64,000 nucleotides of DNA from UBA3839 sp902776985 (GTDB taxonomy: Bacteria > Bacteroidota > Bacteroidia > Bacteroidales > Bacteroidaceae), in NCBI GenBank assembly GCA_902776985.1, contig CACYSD010000004.1, forward strand, positions 1-64,000, in the 5' to 3' direction. Of this stretch, positions 57,009 through 64,000 are shown piece after piece. The notes below the pieces were generated by a model. It ran no database searches. It had not been told where the DNA came from and saw only the letters and a list, made by a program, of their open reading frames with translations. Position 1 is the first letter of the stretch. Every line of letters begins with the position of its first letter. The translations under genes and the position numbers were made by a program.

Positions 57009-58064
57009 ATGAAACTATCTCAATTCAAATTCCGCTTACCAGACGAACTCATCGCAACACATCCTACAGAGCATCGCGATGAATGTAAACTCATGGTACT
57101 TCACCGTGAAACAGGAGAAATAGAACATCGTCTTTTCAAGGATATTATCGATTATTTCGATGAAGGCGACGTAATGATTTTCAACGATACAAGAGTGTTT
57201 CCTGCACGTCTTTACGGCAACAAAGAGAAGACCGGAGCACGTATCGAAGTATTCCTGCTGCGCGAACTCAATGAAAAACTGCGCCTTTGGGACGTTCTCG
57301 TAGATCCAGCAAGGAAAATCCGTATCGGCAATAAACTCTATTTCGGAGAGGACAACTCCATGGTAGCTGAAGTGATTGACAATACCACCTCACGCGGACG
57401 TACACTCCGTTTCCTCTACGACGGTCCTCACGATGACTTCAAGCAGACACTCTACAGCATGGGTGAGGCACCTCTGCCTGACGATGTTCGCAAACAAAGA
57501 GAGGCAACAGCTGAAGACCTGGAAAACTTCCAGACTATATATGCAAAGAACGAAGGAGCGGTTACTGCACCTTCCACAGGTCTGCACTTCTCACGCGAAC
57601 TGGTGAAGCGTCTTGAGATAAAGGGAGTAGATCAGGCATTCATTACATTGCACGTAGGACTGGGCAACTTCCGAAGCATCGAAGTTGAAGATCTTACCAA
57701 ACACAAGACAGACTCTGAGCAGATGTTTGTCAGCGCTGAAGCATGCAATCTGGTAAACAAAGCAAAACTCAACGGACACCGGGTTTGTGCAACAGGTGCT
57801 TCTGTTCTTCGTGCCAGCGAGACTGCAGCCGGTCCTGAAGGCATCTTGAAGGAATTTGAAGGATGGACCAACAAATTCATTTTCCCACCTTACGACTTCA
57901 CCGTTTGCGACTCATTGGTTATGAACTTCCAACACCCGCTCAGCACCATGCTTATGCTCACCTGCGCATTCGGAGGTTACGATCCTGTAATGACAGCCTA
58001 CCATGAAGCTGTTGAGAAAGGATACAAATTCGGTACATTCGGCGACGCATTGCTGATTCTCTAA
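57009..58064 (+). CDS. queA: S-adenosylmethionine:tRNA ribosyltransferase-isomerase
   Basis: 351 residues. FRLPDELIATHPTEHRDECKL near the start, FNDTRVFPARLYG, GAVTAPSTGLHFS and FITLHVGLGNFRSIEVEDL are QueA signatures. It transfers the ribosyl part of SAM to preQ1 in tRNA to make epoxyqueuosine. Length is normal. It starts 37 bp after truB and ends at a terminator. Confidence 0.95.
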   Translation: MKLSQFKFRLPDELIATHPTEHRDECKLMVLHRETGEIEHRLFKDIIDYFDEGDVMIFNDTRVFPARLYGNKEKTGARIEVFLLRELNEKLRLWDVLVDPARKIRIGNKLYFGEDNSMVAEVIDNTTSRGRTLRFLYDGPHDDFKQTLYSMGEAPLPDDVRKQREATAEDLENFQTIYAKNEGAVTAPSTGLHFSRELVKRLEIKGVDQAFITLHVGLGNFRSIEVEDLTKHKTDSEQMFVSAEACNLVNKAKLNGHRVCATGASVLRASETAAGPEGILKEFEGWTNKFIFPPYDFTVCDSLVMNFQHPLSTMLMLTCAFGGYDPVMTAYHEAVEKGYKFGTFGDALLIL

Positions 58065-58223
58065 AGGATTATATTATTATTTTGGACACAAAATTGCCAC
58101 AAAATTATTCGCAAAATCGATTTTGCGACAGATTTTGCGAAGATTTTGCGTCCCAAAAACACATCCGGATGATGCCTATTAACTTATAATTACTATTCGT
58201 CATTATTTCCTTTAGGCTATTTT

Positions 58224-58270
58224 AGGTTATCTTAGGCAATCCTAATTTTTCCTAAGATAGCCTTTTTTTA
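58224..58270 (+). terminator. Terminator after queA
   Basis: Stem AGGTTATCTTAGG / CCTAAGATAGCCT (one G-U pair) with a 14-base loop and a T run. The 400-bp gap to 58467 also contains short TTTTGCGA repeats (58100-58150) and the next promoter. Confidence 0.7.
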
Positions 58271-58353
58271 TTAAAAACCTCACGAAAAAGTGTAAAAATC
58301 CCTTTTTTGATAAAAAAACTTCAAAAAATGTAACGTGTTATTGAAGTTTTTCC

Positions 58354-58361
58354 TAAATTTG
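58354..58361 (+). promoter_or_regulatory. TAnnTTTG promoter for the 1,174-residue secreted protein
   Basis: TAAATTTG followed by CCCCG, about 107 bp before the ATG. Confidence 0.5.
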
Positions 58362-58467
58362 CCCCGAAATCCCTATTTGTGCTATCTAACTAAAGCCTTA
58401 ACTGCAAACTAATTTGGATTTCATAAATAATTAACTCATATTATTAACTAACTTAATTAACAACACA

Positions 58468-61400
58468 ATGAAAAAGATTTTTACTTTTTTCGCAGCGATG
58501 TTAATGAGCGCTTCATTGTTCGCACAATGGGTAAAGCCCGTTCCCCAATTTGAAGAAATGAAGGACGACGGCACCGAAGTTCAATATCTCTACAATATTG
58601 AATACGGTGGTTTCCTTGTTGGTGCAAACGATTGGGGAACTCGTGCATCTTTGTCAACATCAAGTGCTTATCAGGTTAAAGTTGAAAAACTTTACAATGA
58701 CACCGAGAAAACAGAACCTTCTGGTTTCTGGGCACTTCGTGACTCTGCAGAGTCAAAGGGTGCATGGAACGAACTTGACTGCCAGGGATATAACGAGATC
58801 TGGGTAGATGGTACAGGTCGTGGCGGTGCTAGTATGTGGATTTTCACTGCGCTTGGTGACAACAAGTACGAAATTACCAACGGTAATGTAACTACAGGTA
58901 AGTTCGGTTGGGCTCCTCACATTGCTCAAGACACAACAGATCCTGAAAATCCTACAACTTACTACGACAGCAAGAACAATCGCCTCTGGATTCTTGACTA
59001 CGAAAACGAAGGCGACCTCGGTTTCGTATTCTCTACAGATCTTCCAAGAGGCGACGTATGGGCATTCGTTTCTCCAGAAGCATACGAAGCATGGAAAGGT
59101 GCAGCAGAAATTTATACTGCTGCTATGAATCTGAAAGAGCAGATTGACTGGGCTAAGTCAAAGGGTATCACAGATGCAGCTCTTGCAGATGAAATTGCTG
59201 TTTACAACAACACAAATTCTACTATCGAAGAGTTGAATAATGCAGCTGCTTCTGCATACGACAAGGGTCGTTATACTGAAATTGCTCAATACTTCGACAA
59301 CATCATTCAGGGTGAAAAGAACGACGTTTCAGGTGTATTCGTAAACAACGACTTCGAAGCAGGTAATGCAAATGGTTGGGATATCACTTGGAAGGGTAAT
59401 TCTACAGAAGCAACTAACATCGGTTATCAGGGTGCAAGCTATACAAACGGTACTGTTACTATCAACAAGTTTATTGAGGCTTGGAAAAATGATGCTGCTC
59501 CTGCTTATCTTGGTGATGGTTCTATCACTCAGACCATTCCAGGTCTGCCAGCAGGTAAGTACATGCTTGCTGTTGACGTAATCGCCAACAACCAGGGTCG
59601 TATTTCTGACGACAGCAACCCTAACGGTCTTCCAGACGACGTACAGCTCTTTGCAAAGGCTTCTCTTGATGGTAAGGAATACTACACTCAGATGGCAACA
59701 AAGAACGGTGCTCCAGAGCACTTCGAATTTGTATTCGTTCACACAGGTGGTTCTATGCAGCTCGGTCTCCGTGTCACAGGTAGTGCTGAAGCAAAGATGC
59801 CTGCAAACTGGATTGCAATGGACAACCTCATGCTCTACTACTATGGTGAAGTTCAGGAAGATCCTGACAAGATTCTCCTTGATACAGAAATTGCTCGCGT
59901 AGTTGCTCTCATCGATCCAGAAAACATGGAAGAAGTAGTAGCAGGTGATCCTGAAAAGGCTGCTTACGCTGATGAAATCAAGGCTGCCAAGGCTGCAACA
60001 GAAAACTTCATCGAAGAAAAAGATAAGGTTACTGCAGCTTACAATGCTCTCGTTGCAAGTATAGAAGCTTACGATAACTTGTTGAACGTAGCTATTCCAC
60101 GCTGGGAAAACAAGGTGGCTTCAATGGAACTTTCCGCTCCTGAATGGGATTCATTCTGTGAATTCGTTCAGATGGAAGATCCTGTAGAAGGTTATCCAAC
60201 TCCTTCAGTAATGGCTATCAAGGAAGGTGACCGTTCATTGACAACAGCAGAAGTAAAAGCTTACATCGAAGCTGTTGACGAACTCTACAGAAAGGCTTTC
60301 CTCGCAGGTCTTACTGAAGGTACTGACTGCACAGACATGCTCACTAACGCATCGTTCAAGGACGGCTTTACAGGCTGGGAGAACGTAGGTGGTAGTGCAG
60401 GTACACTTGGTGGTCTTAAGGACTTCCCATGCGTTGAGGTTTATAACGGAACTATTCACCGTCACCAAGTTGTAGAAGGTGCTCCTGACGGTATCTATTC
60501 TCTGAAGTGCTATGCATTCGAACGTCCATGGAATAATGCAGAAGGTGTACCAACAATCTCTTACATCTTCATGAACGACTTCAAGACTCCTGTTCAGAAC
60601 ATTCGTGATGGTGGTATCACAGCAGAAGAATGTGTTGACGAAACCGTTGAAGGTGGTCCTATCAAGAACAACTTCCGCGAAGGTGGTGATCCAAAAGAAC
60701 CATTCTACTCAACTGGTGGTACTACAAACGCAGACTCTCAGTTTGACAGAGACGGTGTAACATATTATGTTCCAAACGGTATGAGCGGTGCAAGCTACGC
60801 ATTCCGTGCAGGTCGTTACGAACAGACTGTTTACGGTCTTGTTGAAGGTGGTAAGATGGATATCGGTATCTCTACAGGTGGTGTAAACACTGAATGGGTA
60901 CTCTGGTCTAACTTCGTCCTCACTTACGAAGGCAAGTCTGCAGCTGCTCTTGAATCTATTCTTCCTATCTACATCAAGCAGCTTGATGACTACATCAAAG
61001 CAAACACTGCTAACATGAATGGTCTTGGTCTTACAGCAGCAGAAGATGCAGTTTCTGCAGCAGAAACAGCTCTTAATAGCGGTGACGGTGAAAAGATGTA
61101 TCAGGCACTTATCGATGTAAACGCAGCTCTCGAAGCAGCAAAGGCCAACGTAGCAATTGTTGCAGAACTCACCACTACTACAACCAAGCTCACAGACGCT
61201 ATCACAGACTATGAAGATACAGCAAGAAAGGACGCTCTTGACAATGCTGCTGCACTGGTAGCAGAAAGCGATGACGCTGACTCAATGACAGACGAACAGA
61301 TGAAGGATCTTATTGCTCGTATGGAAGATGCTATTGCAGCTCTTAAGATTCCTGCAGACGTTGACTTTACAAAAGCTTCTGACGAGGAACCTCTTGAAGT

Positions 61401-61992
61401 AACTGAATACTTCGTTGAGAACCCAAGCTTCGAACTTGGTGACCTCACTGGTTGGACAGCATATAAAGGCTCTGACACTGGTGCTAAGGAAAACAGCAAC
61501 GGTACTTACACTATCAACGGTGCAGACGGTAGCTACGTATTCAATACTTGGAGCGGAAGCGCACCTGCAGAAGGCTTCTGGTTGTCACAGACCGTTAAGA
61601 ATCTCCCAGCTGGTGGTTATACAATCTATGCTATCTTAGCATCTGACGCTAACAACAAGATTACTCTTGACGTTAACGGTGAAAGCACTGAATTCACAAT
61701 GGAAGGCGACAAGGCTACTGCAAACAACGCAAGCCAGCAGTTCGCTATTGCAGAAGGTGATGAAGCTGTTATCAAGGTATCAAGCCCATCTTGGTTCAAG
61801 GCTGATAACTTCAAGCTCTTCTATCACGGTGCAAACAGCTCAATCTGTGTTGGTATCAACGAAGTTAGCACATCTAAGAACGCTAAGGCTGGTATCTACA
61901 CTCTCAGCGGTGCACGTGTAACTACTCTCCAGAAGGGTATCAACATCATCCGCATGTCAGATGGCAGCGTTCACAAAGTACTCGTGAAGTAA
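58468..61992 (+). CDS. Large secreted modular protein with sorting-type C-terminus
   Basis: 1,174 residues with signal peptide MKKIFTFFAAMLMSASLFAQ. At least three beta-sandwich, carbohydrate-binding-like modules begin with Asn-x-x-Phe-(E/K)-x-G: NNDFEAGNANGWDITW (about 290), NASFKDGFTGWENVGG (about 625) and NPSFELGDLTGWTAYKG (about 985). Between them are helical stretches rich in Ala, Glu and Asp (AAYADEIKAAKAATENFIEE; AAEDAVSAAETALNSGDGEK) like FIVAR-type spacers. The last ~35 residues (GIYTLSGARVTTLQKGINII then a basic end KVLVK) match the short C-terminal tail common on secreted Prevotella proteins. Glycan binding is inferred; no catalytic domain was seen. Confidence 0.75.
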   Translation: MKKIFTFFAAMLMSASLFAQWVKPVPQFEEMKDDGTEVQYLYNIEYGGFLVGANDWGTRASLSTSSAYQVKVEKLYNDTEKTEPSGFWALRDSAESKGAWNELDCQGYNEIWVDGTGRGGASMWIFTALGDNKYEITNGNVTTGKFGWAPHIAQDTTDPENPTTYYDSKNNRLWILDYENEGDLGFVFSTDLPRGDVWAFVSPEAYEAWKGAAEIYTAAMNLKEQIDWAKSKGITDAALADEIAVYNNTNSTIEELNNAAASAYDKGRYTEIAQYFDNIIQGEKNDVSGVFVNNDFEAGNANGWDITWKGNSTEATNIGYQGASYTNGTVTINKFIEAWKNDAAPAYLGDGSITQTIPGLPAGKYMLAVDVIANNQGRISDDSNPNGLPDDVQLFAKASLDGKEYYTQMATKNGAPEHFEFVFVHTGGSMQLGLRVTGSAEAKMPANWIAMDNLMLYYYGEVQEDPDKILLDTEIARVVALIDPENMEEVVAGDPEKAAYADEIKAAKAATENFIEEKDKVTAAYNALVASIEAYDNLLNVAIPRWENKVASMELSAPEWDSFCEFVQMEDPVEGYPTPSVMAIKEGDRSLTTAEVKAYIEAVDELYRKAFLAGLTEGTDCTDMLTNASFKDGFTGWENVGGSAGTLGGLKDFPCVEVYNGTIHRHQVVEGAPDGIYSLKCYAFERPWNNAEGVPTISYIFMNDFKTPVQNIRDGGITAEECVDETVEGGPIKNNFREGGDPKEPFYSTGGTTNADSQFDRDGVTYYVPNGMSGASYAFRAGRYEQTVYGLVEGGKMDIGISTGGVNTEWVLWSNFVLTYEGKSAAALESILPIYIKQLDDYIKANTANMNGLGLTAAEDAVSAAETALNSGDGEKMYQALIDVNAALEAAKANVAIVAELTTTTTKLTDAITDYEDTARKDALDNAAALVAESDDADSMTDEQMKDLIARMEDAIAALKIPADVDFTKASDEEPLEVTEYFVENPSFELGDLTGWTAYKGSDTGAKENSNGTYTINGADGSYVFNTWSGSAPAEGFWLSQTVKNLPAGGYTIYAILASDANNKITLDVNGESTEFTMEGDKATANNASQQFAIAEGDEAVIKVSSPSWFKADNFKLFYHGANSSICVGINEVSTSKNAKAGIYTLSGARVTTLQKGINIIRMSDGSVHKVLVK

Positions 61993-62013
61993 ACAAGACT
62001 TCTATATAACAAG

Positions 62014-62039
62014 AAAGGTGCGCCCAATGGCGCACCTTT
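62014..62039 (+). terminator. Terminator after the large secreted protein gene
   Basis: Stem AAAGGTGCGCC / GGCGCACCTTT, 4-base loop and T run, about 20 bp after the stop. Confidence 0.9.
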
Positions 62040-62052
62040 TTTTGTATATTAA

Positions 62053-62097
62053 CTATAGATGCTATAGAATCTATAGAAACTATAATAGCTATAATTA
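62053..62097. repeat. 9-bp tandem CTATAGAAT
   Basis: Five units at 9-bp period: CTATAGATG, CTATAGAAT, CTATAGAAA, CTATAATAG, CTATAATTA. Core palindrome CTATAG, just after the terminator. Confidence 0.65.
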
Positions 62098-62140
62098 AAA
62101 AAATATTTAAATAAGTTGTTGATATTCAGAAAAAAATTAG

Positions 62141-62148
62141 TAACTTTG
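62141..62148 (+). promoter_or_regulatory. TAnnTTTG promoter for rpsO
   Basis: TAACTTTG followed by CAGCC, about 138 bp before the rpsO ATG, leaving a ~130-base leader with A/T-rich inverted repeats near 62250-62280. Confidence 0.6.
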
Positions 62149-62285
62149 CAGCCGCTTTGCGAAAGAATCTTCGGATTGGTATGCCGTGACTACGGTCGCT
62201 AAGCGTAATTAACATAACATCGGAGAGCATAAACAGACTCGCTCTACCTGTTATAATTTATAATTAATAATTTATAATTAGTATT

Positions 62286-62555
62286 ATGTATTTAGATTCT
62301 GAAAAGAAGCAAGAAATCTTTAGCAAGTACGGAAAGTCTAACACGGATACTGGTAGCGCAGAAAGCCAGATCGCCTTGTTTTCATACCGTATTGCTCGTT
62401 TGACCGAACACATGAAGGCCAATCACAAGGATTATAGTACAAACCGTGCTCTTGTGCACCTCGTAGGTCAGCGCCGTCGTTTGCTCTCCTACCTCAAGGA
62501 CAAAGACATCGAGCGCTACCGCGCCATCGTCAAAGCTCTTGGCCTGCGCAAGTAA
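62286..62555 (+). CDS. rpsO: Ribosomal protein S15
   Basis: 89 residues, the standard length. TDTGSAESQIALFSYRIARL, HKDYSTNRALVHLVGQRRRL and YLKDKDIERY are the S15 signature. It binds 16S rRNA early in 30S assembly. The leader of about 130 bases contains GATTGGTATGCCGTGACTAC and GGTCGCTAAGCG, which might fold into an autoregulatory target, as known for S15 in other bacteria. Followed by a terminator. Confidence 0.97.
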   Translation: MYLDSEKKQEIFSKYGKSNTDTGSAESQIALFSYRIARLTEHMKANHKDYSTNRALVHLVGQRRRLLSYLKDKDIERYRAIVKALGLRK

Positions 62556-62572
62556 TTGCTTTAAAAAAAAGA

Positions 62573-62606
62573 AAAACTCCCGAAAACAGCAGTGTTCGGG
62601 AGTTTT
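62573..62606 (+). terminator. Terminator after rpsO
   Basis: Stem AAAACTCCCGAA / TTCGGGAGTTTT, 10-base loop, T run. Confidence 0.9.
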
Positions 62607-62653
62607 TTCAATCTCAAACATGTTGCTGCGCAACAATTATAACCAGAAACACT

Positions 62654-64000
62654 ATGCAAGATATTCGCAACATCGCCATAATAGCACACGTTGACCACGG
62701 AAAGACTACCCTTGTGGACAAAATGCTTCTGGCAGGAAATCTCTTCCGTGAAAACCAACAGACAGGAGATCTCATTCTTGACAACAATGAGCTGGAACGC
62801 GAACGCGGTATAACGATTCTTTCCAAAAACGTAAGCATCAACTATAAAGGTGTAAAAATCAACGTTATTGACACTCCGGGACACAGCGACTTCGGAGGAG
62901 AGGTTGAGCGCGTGCTCAACATGGCCGACGGTTGCATCCTGCTTGTCGATGCATTCGAAGGACCAATGCCACAGACTCGCTTCGTGCTGCAGAAAGCCCT
63001 GGAAATAGGACTTAAGCCTATCGTTGTTGTCAACAAGGTGGACAAACCCAACTGCCGTCCTGAAGAAGTGTATGAGATGGTGTTCGACCTCATGTACAAC
63101 CTCGGTGCTACCGAAGACCAGTTGGACTTTCCCGTAGTCTATGGCTCTGCAAAGCAGGGATGGATGGGTGAAGACTGGCAGACTCCTACTACCGACATCA
63201 CATATCTCTTAGACAAAATCCTTGAGGTTATCCCTGCTCCTGAAACTCTTGAAGGAACAGCACAGATGCTTATTACGTCACTCGACTACAGCACCTACAC
63301 AGGTCGTATTGCCGTGGGTCGCGTACACCGTGGCACACTGCGCAGCGGTATGCAGGTAACCATCTGCCACCGCGACGGCTCTCAAGAGAAGACTAAAATC
63401 AAGGAACTCCATACTTTCGAAGGCATGGGGCACCGCTCGGCAACAGAAGTCAGCAGTGGTGACATCTGCGCCGTTATCGGTCTGAGCAACTTTGAAATCG
63501 GTGACACCATCACCGACTTTGAAGAACCGGAGGCTCTGCCTACTATCAGCATCGACGAACCTACAATGTCCATGCTGTTTACAATCAACAACTCTCCGTT
63601 CTTCGGCAAGGAGGGTAAGTTCTGCACCAGCCGTCACATCGGCGAACGCCTTGCACGCGAGCTTGAGAAGAATCTTGCCTTGCGCGTGGAGCAGAAAGAA
63701 GGCTCTACAGACGAATGGATCGTGAGCGGACGTGGTGTGCTCCACCTCTCTGTGCTCGTAGAAACCATGCGACGTGAAGGCTACGAACTGCAGGTAGGTC
63801 AGCCACAGGTAATCTACAAGCAGATTGACGGTCAGCGTTGTGAACCTATAGAGGAACTCACCATCAATGTACCGACCGACTTCTCTTCAAAGATGATAGA
63901 TATGGTTACCCGTCGCAAGGGTGAGATGCTGTCGATGGAGGCACAAGGCGACCGTGTTAACATTGAATTCGAAATTCCTTCACGCGGAATCATCGGTCTT
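62654..64000 (+). CDS. typA: GTPase TypA/BipA, C-terminus beyond the window
   Basis: 449 codons are visible from the ATG at 62654 to the edge. The start MQDIRNIAIIAHVDHGKTTL contains the P-loop; ERERGITIL is the switch I region, DTPGHSDFGGEV the G3 motif and NKVDKPNCRP the G4 motif. Domain II (about 205-290) and the EF-G-like domain III (from about 305, FGKEGKFCTSRH) follow. TypA is a translation-factor GTPase acting on 50S assembly and stress growth. About 150 residues are missing beyond the right edge. Confidence 0.97.
   Translation, partial: MQDIRNIAIIAHVDHGKTTLVDKMLLAGNLFRENQQTGDLILDNNELERERGITILSKNVSINYKGVKINVIDTPGHSDFGGEVERVLNMADGCILLVDAFEGPMPQTRFVLQKALEIGLKPIVVVNKVDKPNCRPEEVYEMVFDLMYNLGATEDQLDFPVVYGSAKQGWMGEDWQTPTTDITYLLDKILEVIPAPETLEGTAQMLITSLDYSTYTGRIAVGRVHRGTLRSGMQVTICHRDGSQEKTKIKELHTFEGMGHRSATEVSSGDICAVIGLSNFEIGDTITDFEEPEALPTISIDEPTMSMLFTINNSPFFGKEGKFCTSRHIGERLARELEKNLALRVEQKEGSTDEWIVSGRGVLHLSVLVETMRREGYELQVGQPQVIYKQIDGQRCEPIEELTINVPTDFSSKMIDMVTRRKGEMLSMEAQGDRVNIEFEIPSRGIIGL

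Overview
The window reads as a chromosomal segment of a Bacteroidales bacterium, most likely Prevotella or a close relative. The signs are many TAnnTTTG (-7 type) promoters, often embedded in GCAAAGTTA/TAACTTTGC; a fused MurF-alanine racemase; DUF4254, DUF4954, DUF3098 and GSCFA proteins; a three-gene succinate dehydrogenase/fumarate reductase locus; and a large secreted protein ending in a short sorting-type tail. This is inferred from gene content, not from a database match.

Accessory region, 1-9,450, all on the minus strand. In transcription order it holds a truncated DUF1016 protein, a Fic protein, a 749-residue fusion of EcoRI-type adenine methylase + DUF262 + HNH, an Mrr-type endonuclease, a one-helix membrane protein, RhuM, two internally deleted Fic remnants, and an AbiEi/AbiEii toxin-antitoxin pair cut by the window edge. 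Near-identical leaders and tails surround RhuM and the Fic remnants, as if cassettes had been exchanged between common flanks.

Core region, 9,450-30,000. DUF4254, a GT9 heptosyltransferase, an LtaS-type sulfatase-fold protein and a metallophosphoesterase form an envelope neighbourhood. Then come a lipoprotein gene broken in its signal peptide, sdhCAB (cytochrome b subunit with a 95-residue tail holding 26 cysteines), a 40-codon membrane-protein gene, CvfB, LolD, a CPA2 antiporter, aspartate-semialdehyde dehydrogenase, HflX, an S41 protease, a small membrane protein and a pectinesterase.

Signalling cluster, 30,041-36,772, minus strand. LytTR regulator, FHA/membrane/zinc-ribbon protein, secreted caspase-fold peptidase, very acidic membrane protein, zinc-ribbon/FHA protein, PP2C phosphatase and Sel1-repeat protein run in one direction. 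A tandem 12-bp repeat with 22-bp period, shaped like a LytTR operator, sits upstream of the acidic gene. No kinase is present in the window.

Core region, 37,000-64,000. A Gly/Asn/His-rich secreted protein, DUF4954, an M16 peptidase, a small lipoprotein, MetG, MurF-Alr, GSCFA, TatD, FolK, a radical SAM protein with a Gfo/Idh/MocA oxidoreductase, MiaB, FtsX, DUF3098, UppP, TruB, QueA, a 1,174-residue secreted modular protein, ribosomal protein S15 and the start of TypA.

Three families of non-coding repeats recur at gene borders. (1) G/C-rich palindromic REP-like elements, often as inverted pairs, that abut stop or start codons and contribute codons to lolD, folK and truB. (2) Short tandem arrays with 7-10 bp period. 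(3) Two gapless 180-bp homologous elements, each with six 16-bp CATCAA-N4-TTGATG palindromes at an exact 22-bp period. No rRNA, tRNA, CRISPR array, IS element or integrase was recognised.
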